A DNA stretch of 64,000 bases from Oscillospiraceae bacterium (GTDB taxonomy: Bacteria; Bacillota; Clostridia; Oscillospirales; Ruminococcaceae), in contig JAJQBX010000021.1 in NCBI GenBank assembly GCA_021203065.1, positions 256,514 through 320,513 of the forward strand, read 5' to 3'. A program made the position numbers and the translations under genes. The notes below the pieces were generated by a model. That model did not search any database, was not told the origin of the DNA, and worked only from the letters and a program-made list of their open reading frames with translations. Of the stretch, positions 1-7,259 are shown one piece after another. Positions within the stretch are counted from its first letter, which is position 1. Each line of letters begins with the position of its first letter.

Positions 1-218
1 CTGTATTCAGGACCCTTGGTGTCGAGCATGATTGCAACAGGCAGGTCGAGCTCACTCCGAAGCTTCTTGATAAGGTTAATCTTCTCAAGGTGATCTTCGT
101 GCGTTCCGTGGGAAAAGTTGAGCCGGGCGACGTTCATCCCTGAGAGCATCATTTCCTTAAGAGTAGCTTCATCACTGCAGGCGGGACCAATGGTACAGAT
201 TATCTTTGTCTTTCTCAT
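1..218 (-). CDS. pyk: Pyruvate kinase, N-terminal part (cut by window edge)
   Basis: Catalyses phosphoenolpyruvate plus ADP to pyruvate plus ATP, the last step of glycolysis, in the cytosol. The 72 visible residues open with MRKTKIICTIGPACSD and contain the substrate-site segment MNVARLNFSHGTHEDH, both diagnostic of pyruvate kinase, then a conserved LDTKGPEY at the edge. The start is the ATG at 216-218, preceded on the minus strand by a GGAGGA site. It lies downstream of the sugar isomerase on the same strand, separated by a hairpin, so it is probably its own unit. The C-terminal domains are outside the window. Confidence 0.93.
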   Translation of the reverse strand, partial: MRKTKIICTIGPACSDEATLKEMMLSGMNVARLNFSHGTHEDHLEKINLIKKLRSELDLPVAIMLDTKGPEY

Positions 219-311
219 AATGGATTCCTCCGATTTGTTTTATAGTAATTGTTACTGTTAAGAGTAATAAGCCGTCAAGAGTCTTGAAAGCTTGTCATTC
301 TCAGCAGGTTT

Positions 312-347
312 AAGAGTTACCCGCACAGAAAAGCCTGTGCGGGTAAC
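312..347 (-). terminator. Hairpin between isomerase and pyruvate kinase
   Basis: A perfect 12-bp inverted repeat (316-327 with 336-347, 8-nt loop) sits 9 nt after the isomerase stop. The following minus-strand tract is only weakly T-rich, so this is a probable rather than textbook intrinsic terminator. Confidence 0.55.
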
Positions 348-356
348 ATAAGATTA

Positions 357-1841
357 TCAGGTGAAAGGATTCTCAGTCGGGTAGGGGAGGCTCTTCGGCT
401 GATTGTAGGCAATGTCCTCGATGCCGAGATACTTCATGACCTCGAACATGAGCTTGCCGCAATGGCTGAATGCAACCGCACCGTGGTGAGGATAACGCTT
501 CTCAATGAGAACATGACGATAGAATCTGCCCATCTCAGGGATTCCGAATACTGCGATACCACCGAACGAGCGGGTAGCAACAGGAAGAATCTCACCCTCA
601 GCAATGTAAGCGTGAAGCTTGCCGTTGCTGTCGCACTGGAGTCTGTAGAAGGTGATGTCAGACGGAGCGATGTCGCCCTCAAGGGTTCCTCTTGTGAAGT
701 CAGGCTCGCTTCCCTCCGGCTCAAGAGTTCTGTGCTGGATGAGCTGATACTTGACAGCTCTGTCATCGCACATCTTGCAGGAAGGAGTATTGCCGCAGTG
801 GAAGCCCATGAATGTGTCGGTGAGCTTGTAGCCGAGCTTGGCAATGTCGTCCTCGTCATATATGTACTGAGGAACGCTGTTGTTGATGTCAAGGAGCGTA
901 ACGGTGTCGCCGGTGAGGCAGATGCCGATGTACTCAGAAAGTGCGCCATAGATGTCAACCTCGCAGGAAACGGGGATGCCCTTTGAGCAGAGACGGCTGT
1001 TTACATAGCAGGGCTCAAAGCCGAACTGACTCGGGAAAGCAGGCCAGCACTTGTCCGCAAATGCAACATACTGTCTTGAACCCTTGTGGTTCTCAGCCCA
1101 GTCAAGAAGTGTGAGCTCGAACTGTGCCATTCTCTCGTTGAGGTCAGCGTAATACTTGCCCTCGCCCATTTCAGCAGCCATTTCAGCGCATACTCCGGGG
1201 ATTCTCGGATCACCAGCGTGCTCCTTGTAGGAAACCAAGAGATCGAGCTCGCTGTTCTCTTCAATCTCAACGCCCAGCTCATAAAGACCGTTGATAGGAG
1301 CGTTGCAGGCAAAGAAGTCCTGCGGACGGGGACCGAAAGTGATGATCTTGAGGTTCTTGAGTCCCAATACAACTCTTGCAACGGGAACGAACTCAGCCAT
1401 CATCTTTGCGATGTCCTCAGCAGTTCCTACAGGATATTCGGGAATGTAGCCCTTGAGCTTGCGAAGACCAAGATTGTAGGAGCAGTTGAGCATGCCGCAG
1501 TAGGCGTCGCCTCTGCCGTTAATCATGTCTCCGTCGCCCTCAGCAGCAGCAACGAACATGCAGGGACCGTCGAAGTGCTTTGCAATGAGAGTCTCAGGAG
1601 TCTCAGGACCGAAGTTACCAAGGAATACAACGAGAGCGTTGCAGCCTGCCGCCTTGACGTCCTCTACAGCCTTAAGCATATCGAGCTCGTTCTCGACTGT
1701 TACGGGGCACTCATAAAGATCCTGACCCTTAGCCTTGCACTCGGCAGCGATAGCGGCGCGTCTCTTCTCCGAAAGCTGAATCGGGAAGCAGTCACGTGAT
1801 ACGGCAACAATACCGAGCTTTACAACAGGAATGTTTATCAT
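357..1841 (-). CDS. L-fucose/L-arabinose isomerase-like protein
   Basis: A 494-residue cytosolic protein of the FucI/AraA-like isomerase superfamily (COG2407 type), expected to interconvert an aldose and a ketose. It starts MINIPVVKLGIVAVSRD, a Rossmann-like opening, and has VVFLGNFGPETPE in the first domain, CEVDIYGALSEYIG in the middle and a late GFHCGNTPSC motif typical of these related proteins. The true sugar is not readable from sequence. I start at ATG 1841 because a GGAGG lies about 6 nt upstream; an in-frame ATG at 1868 has no such site. A promoter lies at 1944-1972. No transporter or kinase gene adjoins it. Confidence 0.8.
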   Translation of the reverse strand: MINIPVVKLGIVAVSRDCFPIQLSEKRRAAIAAECKAKGQDLYECPVTVENELDMLKAVEDVKAAGCNALVVFLGNFGPETPETLIAKHFDGPCMFVAAAEGDGDMINGRGDAYCGMLNCSYNLGLRKLKGYIPEYPVGTAEDIAKMMAEFVPVARVVLGLKNLKIITFGPRPQDFFACNAPINGLYELGVEIEENSELDLLVSYKEHAGDPRIPGVCAEMAAEMGEGKYYADLNERMAQFELTLLDWAENHKGSRQYVAFADKCWPAFPSQFGFEPCYVNSRLCSKGIPVSCEVDIYGALSEYIGICLTGDTVTLLDINNSVPQYIYDEDDIAKLGYKLTDTFMGFHCGNTPSCKMCDDRAVKYQLIQHRTLEPEGSEPDFTRGTLEGDIAPSDITFYRLQCDSNGKLHAYIAEGEILPVATRSFGGIAVFGIPEMGRFYRHVLIEKRYPHHGAVAFSHCGKLMFEVMKYLGIEDIAYNQPKSLPYPTENPFT

Positions 1842-1943
1842 ACTATACCTCCAAATAAATATTTTCATTCTTTATCTCGTCACGTAGCAATATTTTGCAA
1901 CATCGACAACCCATAAAGAACGTGTATGCAATCATGCACCTCT

Positions 1944-1972
1944 ATTATATAATAAACTCGTCCTCTTTTCAA
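1944..1972 (-). promoter_or_regulatory. Sigma-A promoter for the isomerase
   Basis: On the minus strand TTGAAA (1967-1972) and TATAAT (1944-1949) are separated by 17 bp. The leader to the start is about 95 nt and contains short inverted motifs (for example GCAA-TATT-TTGC) that could be an operator. Confidence 0.8.
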
Positions 1973-2025
1973 CTGTTTTCTTGAGAAAATGAGTGAAAAT
2001 ATCTTCAAATCAGCGTAAATTTTTA

Positions 2026-2054
2026 TTGACAGGGCACGTCAATGCGAGTATAAT
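2026..2054 (+). promoter_or_regulatory. Sigma-A promoter for the AbrB gene
   Basis: Consensus TTGACA (2026-2031), 17-bp spacer, TATAAT (2049-2054), about 50 nt before the AbrB start. Confidence 0.85.
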
Positions 2055-2106
2055 ATAAGTAAGGAATTCACGGAATACAATGAATAGCTTATAAGGAGGC
2101 TTTCAG

Positions 2107-2376
2107 ATGGAGCTCGCAAAGATAACTTCAAAAGGACAGATCACCATCCCAATAGAAATCCGCCGTTTCTTAGGCGTCAAGGATGGCGATAAAGTCATGT
2201 TCGTCCAAGACGGCAATAGAATAGTGATGATGAACGCCTCGCTCAATGCGCTTTTTGATCTCCAGACTGCCTTTTCCGGCGTTGCCGAAGAGCAAGGCAT
2301 CAGGGATGAGCAGGACGTTGTCGATATGGTAAAAGAAATCCGCAAGGAAAGAAGCAGGGAATACAGATGCGAGTAA
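2107..2376 (+). CDS. AbrB/SpoVT-type DNA-binding protein, probable antitoxin
   Basis: An 89-residue protein with an N-terminal swapped-hairpin AbrB domain: AKITSKGQITIPIEIRRFLG followed by VKDGDKVMF and a strand containing GNRIVMM. The C-terminal half (about 50-89) is a charged helix of the kind that wraps a PIN-domain toxin in AbrB/PIN pairs. It has a strong AAGGAGG site and its own promoter. The toxin partner directly downstream is only a remnant (2366-2476), so this looks like a widowed antitoxin that may still autoregulate. Confidence 0.82.
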   Translation: MELAKITSKGQITIPIEIRRFLGVKDGDKVMFVQDGNRIVMMNASLNALFDLQTAFSGVAEEQGIRDEQDVVDMVKEIRKERSREYRCE

Positions 2377-2476
2377 TGTCGATGTTCTGATTACCGGTGA
2401 CAAGGATTTACTGGTAGTGGAGATAGAAAAGCCGGAGATATTGACACCGGCAGAGTTTATTTTGAACTATCTATAA
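2366..2476 (+). pseudogene. Remnant of a PIN-domain toxin gene
   Basis: Reading from 2366 gives the tail of a PIN-family toxin: SNVDVLITGDKDLL, then ILTPAEFILNYL and a stop at 2474-2476. The DVLITGDKDLL stretch carries conserved late acidic residues of the PIN fold. No start or first three quarters exists. In another frame 2367-2378 reads ATG CGA GTA ATG (MRVM), the usual opening of such toxins, so an internal deletion seems to have joined the first codons to the last 36 or so. It overlaps the end of the antitoxin gene, as intact toxins often do. Confidence 0.7.
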
Positions 2477-2496
2477 AAATCTCCCCAAATCCATCG

Positions 2497-2525
2497 TTGA
2501 CATTTCCGTCGGCAGGTGCTATAAT
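2497..2525 (+). promoter_or_regulatory. Promoter of the tRNA-Leu/tRNA-Gly unit
   Basis: TTGACA (2497-2502), 17-bp spacer, TATAAT (2520-2525), ending 26 nt before the tRNA-Leu. Confidence 0.85.
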
Positions 2526-2551
2526 AATTTTCACGGGCAAGAACAGGGAAT

Positions 2552-2634
2552 GCACCTGTGGTGGAATTGGCAGACACGATAGATTTAGGTTCTATTGCTT
2601 ATGCGTGCAGGTTCAAGTCCTGTCAGGTGCACCA
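2552..2634 (+). tRNA. tRNA-Leu (anticodon UAG)
   Basis: A cloverleaf with a 7-bp acceptor stem (GCACCTG with CAGGTGC), a long class II variable arm, T-loop GTTCAAGTCC and encoded CCA (2632-2634). The anticodon stem ATAGA/TCTAT encloses loop TTTAGGT, giving anticodon TAG, which reads CUN leucine codons. Confidence 0.95.
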
Positions 2635-2653
2635 TTTCTCCCGTCAACAAAAT

Positions 2654-2727
2654 GCAGATGTAGTTCAGTGGCAGAACATCAGCTTCCCAAGCTGAATATG
2701 CGGGTTCGATTCCCGTCATCTGCTCCA
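2654..2727 (+). tRNA. tRNA-Gly (anticodon CCC)
   Basis: A cloverleaf with acceptor stem GCAGATG/CATCTGC, T-arm CGGGT-TCGATTC and encoded CCA (2725-2727). Stem TCAGC/GCTGA encloses loop TTCCCAA, so the anticodon reads CCC (codon GGG). It lies 19 nt after tRNA-Leu, in the same transcript. Its 3' end is partly repeated at 2898-2924. Confidence 0.93.
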
Positions 2728-2729
2728 AA

Positions 2730-2880
2730 CCCCTCAGTCAGCTTCGCTGACAGCTCCCCTTTCAGGGGAGCCTTTTTGTTTCCTGAACAAACTTTTGATA
2801 GAACAAAAAAGCCTCCCCTGTCAAGGGGAGGGGGACCGGCGAAGCCGGTGGAGGGGTGCGCGACCAACGGGAGCGCGTTC
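2730..2880. repeat. Palindromic repeat family A, two facing copies
   Basis: Two inverted copies of a short element: CCCCTCAGTCAGC then GCTGACAGCTCCCCT and AGGGGAGCCTTTTT (2730-2779), and the opposite arrangement from the AAAAAAGCCTCCCC tract to GGAGGGGTGCGCG (about 2803-2862). Related copies lie at 26797, 34995 and (degenerate) 40208. The internal hairpin plus T tract can terminate transcription. No open reading frame is supported. Confidence 0.8.
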
Positions 2881-2897
2881 GCCAACGGCGAACTAAT

Positions 2898-2924
2898 GGG
2901 TTCAGATTCCCGTCATCTGCTCCA
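2898..2924 (+). repeat. Partial duplicate of the tRNA-Gly 3' end
   Basis: These 27 bases match the T-arm, acceptor strand and CCA of the tRNA-Gly (2702-2727) except for one inserted A in the T-loop. With the tRNA it brackets the repeat block at 2730-2880, as expected for insertion at, or local duplication of, a tRNA 3' end. It lacks the 5' half and cannot be a tRNA. Confidence 0.8.
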
Positions 2925-2928
2925 AAAG

Positions 2929-2959
2929 AAAGCTCCCGATCGGCGTCGGAAGCTTTTTT
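2929..2959 (+). terminator. Terminator of the tRNA unit
   Basis: Stem 2929-2939 with 2946-2956 (11 positions, one mismatch), 6-nt loop, T tract 2954-2959. Confidence 0.75.
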
Positions 2960-3029
2960 GTAGGGGCGGATATTATCCGCCCGTTACGGATTGCAGGTGA
3001 GTTTTCGGGCGGATAATATCCGCCCCTAC
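2960..3029. repeat. Palindromic repeat family B, inverted pair
   Basis: GTAGGGGCGGATATTATCCG with CCCG (2960-2983) is repeated in reverse orientation at 3006-3029, and each copy is itself palindromic around GGCGGATA/TATCCGCC. It is REP-like. A second cluster of the same family lies at 22729-22835. Confidence 0.85.
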
Positions 3030-3047
3030 ACGAAGATCCCAAGGCAG

Positions 3048-4076
3048 TTACCTCAACTCAATATCCGTCTCTCCAATCCTGATAAACTCTATCTCGTCAA
3101 GACTGATGGGCATCTCCCAGTAGTATTCCTTGGTGGCAATGTATGAGCCGGCTGTGGGGGTATAACTCGTGTTGTTTACGCCAATCGTACTGCCGTCCTG
3201 CATTACCGCAAAGACTTCGTCAATATCCGAATAGAGGCTGTCTATATATTCGGCATAATCGGGATTTGAAAGTATTGCTGTTGAGTTGTCGTAGGTGACT
3301 TTCATTCCGTTCTCTGAAAGGTCAATGGCAATCACATCACGGGTGATTTCTTCAAAGATTTCACTCTGTGACATCATGGTGGCATTGTGGTCTTTCATGC
3401 TGACTGTTACAGTTACAGCCTCGCCGTAGGGGATTACGTCTATGTGGCTGTTGGGAACACGGCTCAGGGTGAACCTGAATTCCCAGTAGTTTGCAGTATC
3501 GTCATGAGAATCAACCACTCTTAAAATGCAATCCATTTCCTCATCTTCGGGGTCTCCGACGTAGTCATAGATGTAGTTCATCATGTAATAAACCGCACCG
3601 TCCTCGTCTTTGCCCTGCCATTCTATGCCGCTGTTCCAGTTATCCGTGCTCTTGGATTTGATATACGCCGAGTAGCCCTGCAATGGATAATCATCCTCGC
3701 CGCCCTCAACCTTAAGAAGAACGTAAATCTGGTTGTCGGTGACTGTTGCCGAATCAACGGTTATTGTCAATCCGCTGATGGTGTCGCTCTTACCGATATA
3801 CTGGGTAAGACTCTTGATGGCATCATAGTGCACTTCGGTGATTTCTTCACCGGTTGAAGCTTTCCAGCGACTGCTGAACCAATCTGTGATGCTGTTTCCT
3901 GCCGAAACAAACCCAGCTCCGATAAGCATAACCGACACCACCGCCGCCACCGCCGCCACAAGCAGCTTAGTATGCCTGAATCTGTGCTCAACCGGCTGAT
4001 ATTCCGCCGCTTCCGTAAGATACTTTTCGCTCACCATGTCAATGGCAGAGGAAAGCCTCTCTGTATTTTTATTCAT
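3048..4076 (-). CDS. DUF4179-like membrane anti-sigma factor
   Basis: A 342-residue single-pass protein. Residues 1-34 form a cytosolic head (ERLSSAIDMVSEKYL), about 35-60 a membrane segment (LLVAAVAAVVSVMLIGAGF), and the rest an extracytoplasmic domain with SGLTITVDSATVTDNQIYV, the signature of DUF4179 proteins. It follows a sigma-70-family gene with an ATGA overlap, so the two are translationally coupled. By analogy with such pairs it should hold the sigma factor at the membrane until a surface signal arrives. The signal is unknown. Confidence 0.75.
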   Translation of the reverse strand: MNKNTERLSSAIDMVSEKYLTEAAEYQPVEHRFRHTKLLVAAVAAVVSVMLIGAGFVSAGNSITDWFSSRWKASTGEEITEVHYDAIKSLTQYIGKSDTISGLTITVDSATVTDNQIYVLLKVEGGEDDYPLQGYSAYIKSKSTDNWNSGIEWQGKDEDGAVYYMMNYIYDYVGDPEDEEMDCILRVVDSHDDTANYWEFRFTLSRVPNSHIDVIPYGEAVTVTVSMKDHNATMMSQSEIFEEITRDVIAIDLSENGMKVTYDNSTAILSNPDYAEYIDSLYSDIDEVFAVMQDGSTIGVNNTSYTPTAGSYIATKEYYWEMPISLDEIEFIRIGETDIELR

Positions 4077-4630
4077 ACAAAAAATCTCCTTTCGCTTAAG
4101 TAGCTTTTCAGCTTTTTCCGGATTCGAACTAACCTTACCGAGACCGTCTTTTCCTTCAGTCCGGTAAGCTTGGCTATGTCCTTAAGGCTGTCAGAGAACC
4201 AGTACCTGCGCAGGAATATGACCCGGTTTTCTTTCGAAAGAGTTTCAAGAAAGCTGTCGACCGCTTCCGAAAGCTCTTTGAAATCGATCTCCGCCTCAAT
4301 ATTTGAATTCCCGGGGAGGCATTCCTCGAGCTCCGTAAGTGCTACCTGATAGAAGCTGTCCCTTTTCTTGGCACTTCGGGCTCTCAGAATATTGAGAGAC
4401 CTGTTCTTAGCGATTTTAAGAACATAGCCGAGTAGATTCTCCGGCTTTTCGGGAGGAATCTTGTTCCAGACTGCAAGATATGTATCATTGACCGCCTCGC
4501 TTGCATCCTCCTCACTCCCGAGAACGTTTTTCGAAACGCTCCGGCAGAGGCTGCCATATTTCCGGTCGAGTTCAATTATAGCCGACTCCGACCGCTCGAA
4601 AAACAGTTCAATAATTTGGTTGTCGTCCAT
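4073..4630 (-). CDS. ECF-like sigma-70 family RNA polymerase sigma factor
   Basis: A 185-residue protein with region 2 at about 20-90 (GSEEDASEAVNDTYLAVWNK, then LLGYVLKIAKNRSLNILR) and region 4 at about 125-180 (LSKENRVIFLRRYWF, LKDIAKLTGLKEKTVSVRL, a helix-turn-helix). It directs RNA polymerase to an alternative promoter set. The start is ATG 4630, 8 nt after AGGAGG; a GTG one codon upstream is an alternative. It is co-transcribed with the DUF4179 anti-sigma gene. Confidence 0.88.
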   Translation of the reverse strand: MDDNQIIELFFERSESAIIELDRKYGSLCRSVSKNVLGSEEDASEAVNDTYLAVWNKIPPEKPENLLGYVLKIAKNRSLNILRARSAKKRDSFYQVALTELEECLPGNSNIEAEIDFKELSEAVDSFLETLSKENRVIFLRRYWFSDSLKDIAKLTGLKEKTVSVRLVRIRKKLKSYLSERRFFV

Positions 4631-4661
4631 CACTCATTCCTCCTTTCACTATTACAGTACC

Positions 4662-4703
4662 CGAAATTTTCCGGATACTACGCCCCAAGCGAAAGTTTTT
4701 CCG
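4662..4703 (-). promoter_or_regulatory. Possible autoregulatory boxes upstream of the sigma gene
   Basis: Two near-identical motifs, CGAAATTTTCCG (4662-4673) and CGAAAGTTTTTCCG (4690-4703), read on the minus strand as CGGAAAA...TTTCG and lie 28 bp apart before the sigma gene. ECF promoters often carry GGAA-type -35 boxes, so one or both may be sigma-recognised. This is inference only. Confidence 0.3.
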
Positions 4704-4734
4704 AAAAAATGCCTCCCATTCTGCATTGGGAGGC
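4704..4734 (-). terminator. Intrinsic terminator of the lrp-ABC operon
   Basis: Stem GCCTCCCA (4711-4718) with TGGGAGGC (4727-4734), 8-nt loop, followed on the minus strand by a T tract (4705-4710), 7 nt after the ABC gene stop. Confidence 0.85.
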
Positions 4735-4740
4735 GTTTTA

Positions 4741-6348
4741 TCAAAGTGTAATCTGCTTGTTCACAAGCTCTAAGTTATCGTCAATATGAGAAATTCTGAA
4801 AATAATGTGGTTCTCCCGGTCTTTGTAAATAGTGTCTAAGAGCTCGCCTGCAAACTCTCTCGTTCCGGCATCGAGCGCATTTTCAAGCTCGTCCAAGATT
4901 ATAACCGATGAGCCCTGCCACCGTAGAATCAGGTTAATAAGCATCAGCTTCTTTCTCTGCCCGCCTGAAAGGCTCTTTCCGCCCATTTCGATGTCCGGCA
5001 AATCGTCGGGAAGATCCACTTGTGCGAGCAGGCTGTTGAAGTCGCCATCCGAAAGCTCAATTCCCGTAATCTCCTCAATATAATTCTTAGCACTGTCGTT
5101 TAGAAGAATCTCATCCTGACTGATGTAGAGAATGTGCTTGTAGAGGCTTTCCCGCTTGATTTCCTCTGCGGGCATGCCGTTCACGAGAAGCTCGCCGTCG
5201 GTGGGCTTGAGGAGGTTCACGAGGAGCTTGACATAGGTCGACTTTCCGCTTCCGTTTGCGCCAGAAAGCCGGACAATGTCGCCCTTTTCGAACACCTGCG
5301 ACTGGTTCCTGATGACGCAGTCGTCGCCGCCGTTGTAGGAAAACGAAACGTTTTTAAGCTCAATACTGTCAATGCCCGAAATCTCCTTGTCGCCGTTCTC
5401 CTGCTTGGTTTCGAAAATCTTATTTACATTCCCGAACGCCGGAGCCATCCTCATCACCATATATACAGCCGTCTCAAGATTCGAGCTGTAGGAAATAATC
5501 TTCTGCGTCGCAAAGAGGAAGAAAGCAAGGCTTCCTGCATCGTTTCCGCTGACAGTCATGCTCAAAAATGCCGCAACGCCCAAGTAAATCAGCTGATAGT
5601 AATTGGTGCTCAACGTATTCAGCCCGACCATAACTGCATCCGCATCAAGCGAAGCATTTATGAACCCCCAAAGGCTCTTCTTCTGTCTTTCAACAAAGTA
5701 ATCTCCCAAGGAATGAGTCTTGACAAGCTCGATACTGTCGACGAAGTCATTGAGCTCACTATGATCAGCTTTCATCATCTGGTTGACACCAGCCGACCGT
5801 TTCATGATGAGCCGTCTTGAGAACCAAGAAATCGCAAACCCTATAATCGCCGCCACGAGGAGGAAGACCGCAAGCCTGATGTTCATAAACGCTGAAATTA
5901 GCAGGAAAGACAAAAGCAGAATAAAATTCAGCAGTATATACCCGATATAGTTTCCGACAATCCTGAAAACGTCGAGGACATCCGAATAGAAAATGTGCTT
6001 GAGCCTGTCCTTGCCGATTGAAATAAGTGACTGATAATCCGCTTTCTCGACGGCTCTGAACATATCCGTCCTCATCGCTTCTAAGAAAGCTCCGCCCAGC
6101 CTGTCCTGAGCCCGGTATTTTCCTATCGAGAGCAGGCAGTCAAGAAGCAGAAGCACCAGAAATCCTCCCAGAGCGAGCAGAAGAAACGTCATAGTTCCTC
6201 TCAGCTGTGCCTCAGAAATAATACTGCTCATCAGAACGCTGAGGGTTGCCTCCAGTGCAGTTATCACCAAGACATAGACGATAACCGCCGCAAACTGCTT
6301 CTTCGCTTTCGGAAGATATTTCCGGATGGTTTCAAATACTGTTTTCAT
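4741..6348 (-). CDS. ABC half-transporter (membrane domain fused to ATPase)
   Basis: A 535-residue exporter-type protein. About six membrane helices lie in 1-300 and an ATPase domain in about 325-535: Walker A SGANGSGKST, signature LSGGQRKKLML, Walker B SVIILDELENALD and H-loop ISHIDD. The Walker B region reads DELENAL where most exporters have DEPTSAL; the catalytic Glu is kept. It should work as a homodimer because no partner is adjacent. It overlaps the radical SAM gene by ATGA and is last in a five-gene unit. The substrate is unknown. Confidence 0.85.
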   Translation of the reverse strand: MKTVFETIRKYLPKAKKQFAAVIVYVLVITALEATLSVLMSSIISEAQLRGTMTFLLLALGGFLVLLLLDCLLSIGKYRAQDRLGGAFLEAMRTDMFRAVEKADYQSLISIGKDRLKHIFYSDVLDVFRIVGNYIGYILLNFILLLSFLLISAFMNIRLAVFLLVAAIIGFAISWFSRRLIMKRSAGVNQMMKADHSELNDFVDSIELVKTHSLGDYFVERQKKSLWGFINASLDADAVMVGLNTLSTNYYQLIYLGVAAFLSMTVSGNDAGSLAFFLFATQKIISYSSNLETAVYMVMRMAPAFGNVNKIFETKQENGDKEISGIDSIELKNVSFSYNGGDDCVIRNQSQVFEKGDIVRLSGANGSGKSTYVKLLVNLLKPTDGELLVNGMPAEEIKRESLYKHILYISQDEILLNDSAKNYIEEITGIELSDGDFNSLLAQVDLPDDLPDIEMGGKSLSGGQRKKLMLINLILRWQGSSVIILDELENALDAGTREFAGELLDTIYKDRENHIIFRISHIDDNLELVNKQITL

Positions 6349-7259
6349 AGCTTAGCTTCCTCCTTGCTCCCAAAAAACTCCGGCACAAAGCACTCATCAG
6401 AAGAGCTTTTCTCCTGCGAATACCCGTCAAAGCCCAAGTCTCTGGCAAAATCCAATACGCTGTTATATTCAAACGTCGATACCCGACGGTTGATCTTCCT
6501 GAATTTCTCATCCGTTGCCGCCCTATACATCGGCACATACTGACTCATCAGGCTCAGAAGTATTTCATCCGGCTCGAAATTCTCCCGAAGCCCTTTCAGC
6601 ACTGCCATCGAATCAAGCCGCAGGGTAGGGAGCACCATATGCCGGACTATCACGCCTTTTAAAAGCTTTCCGTTCCTGTCGAACTGAGGCTTCCCAACCT
6701 GACTATGCATCTCTTTTATAGCTTCAATCGCCGTCTCAAAATAACCATCAGGACAGCCGGAGAATTCGGCAGCATATTCGTCTGAAAAATACTTGACGTC
6801 CGGAAGATATATGTCGACATAGCCATCGAGTGCCTTAATCGTCTCGACCCGCTCAAACCCTCCGCAGTTATAGACTACGGGAATTCTTAGCTCACCCCTG
6901 ACCATATCGAGAGCCTCAATTATAGACGGCACAAACGGCGTCGGGCTGACGAGGTTTATATTCTCTGCGCCATCGCTTTTAAGCTTAAGAAAAATCTCTG
7001 CAAGCTCACTCGTTGTGACGGTGTAGCCCTTGCCCTCATGCGAAATCTCATGATTCTGGCAGAAGCAGCACCGAAGAGTGCACCCGGAAAAGAATACAGC
7101 TCCCGAGCCTTTGCCGATGGAAATACACGGCTCTTCCCAAAGGTGGAGAGCCGCTCTTGCAATTCTTATTTCATCGCTCTGTCCGCAGAAGCCTGTGTGT
7201 TCGTGCCTGTTTACCATGCACCGCCTCGGGCAGAGCTCGCATTTATTGTAGCCAATCAT
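6345..7259 (-). CDS. Radical SAM protein, PflX/COG1313 type
   Basis: A 304-residue protein whose [4Fe-4S]-SAM motif is CTLRCCFCQN (CxxxCxxC, about residue 60), with a separate N-terminal cysteine set (CELCPRRC, TGFCGQ) and SAM-binding elements (LVSPTPFVPSI, VYNCGGFE). COG1313 proteins resemble pyruvate-formate-lyase activases, but their targets are mostly unknown. The start overlaps the ispE stop (ATG 7257-7259), and its own stop overlaps the ABC start, so it is translationally coupled on both sides. Confidence 0.85.
   Translation of the reverse strand: MIGYNKCELCPRRCMVNRHEHTGFCGQSDEIRIARAALHLWEEPCISIGKGSGAVFFSGCTLRCCFCQNHEISHEGKGYTVTTSELAEIFLKLKSDGAENINLVSPTPFVPSIIEALDMVRGELRIPVVYNCGGFERVETIKALDGYVDIYLPDVKYFSDEYAAEFSGCPDGYFETAIEAIKEMHSQVGKPQFDRNGKLLKGVIVRHMVLPTLRLDSMAVLKGLRENFEPDEILLSLMSQYVPMYRAATDEKFRKINRRVSTFEYNSVLDFARDLGFDGYSQEKSSSDECFVPEFFGSKEEAKL

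Noticed and set aside
462..1799. Long plus-strand frames (174 and 237 codons) inside the isomerase gene
   Set aside because: They lie opposite a well-supported gene, have no ribosome site and no recognisable domain; they are antisense shadows of biased codon use.
2497..3000. A 167-codon plus-strand frame across the tRNA region
   Set aside because: It reads through two tRNAs and palindromic repeats, so it cannot be a real gene.
2730..3029. CRISPR-like array after the tRNAs
   Set aside because: The repeats are palindromes in mixed orientation without regular spacers, and no cas gene is present.
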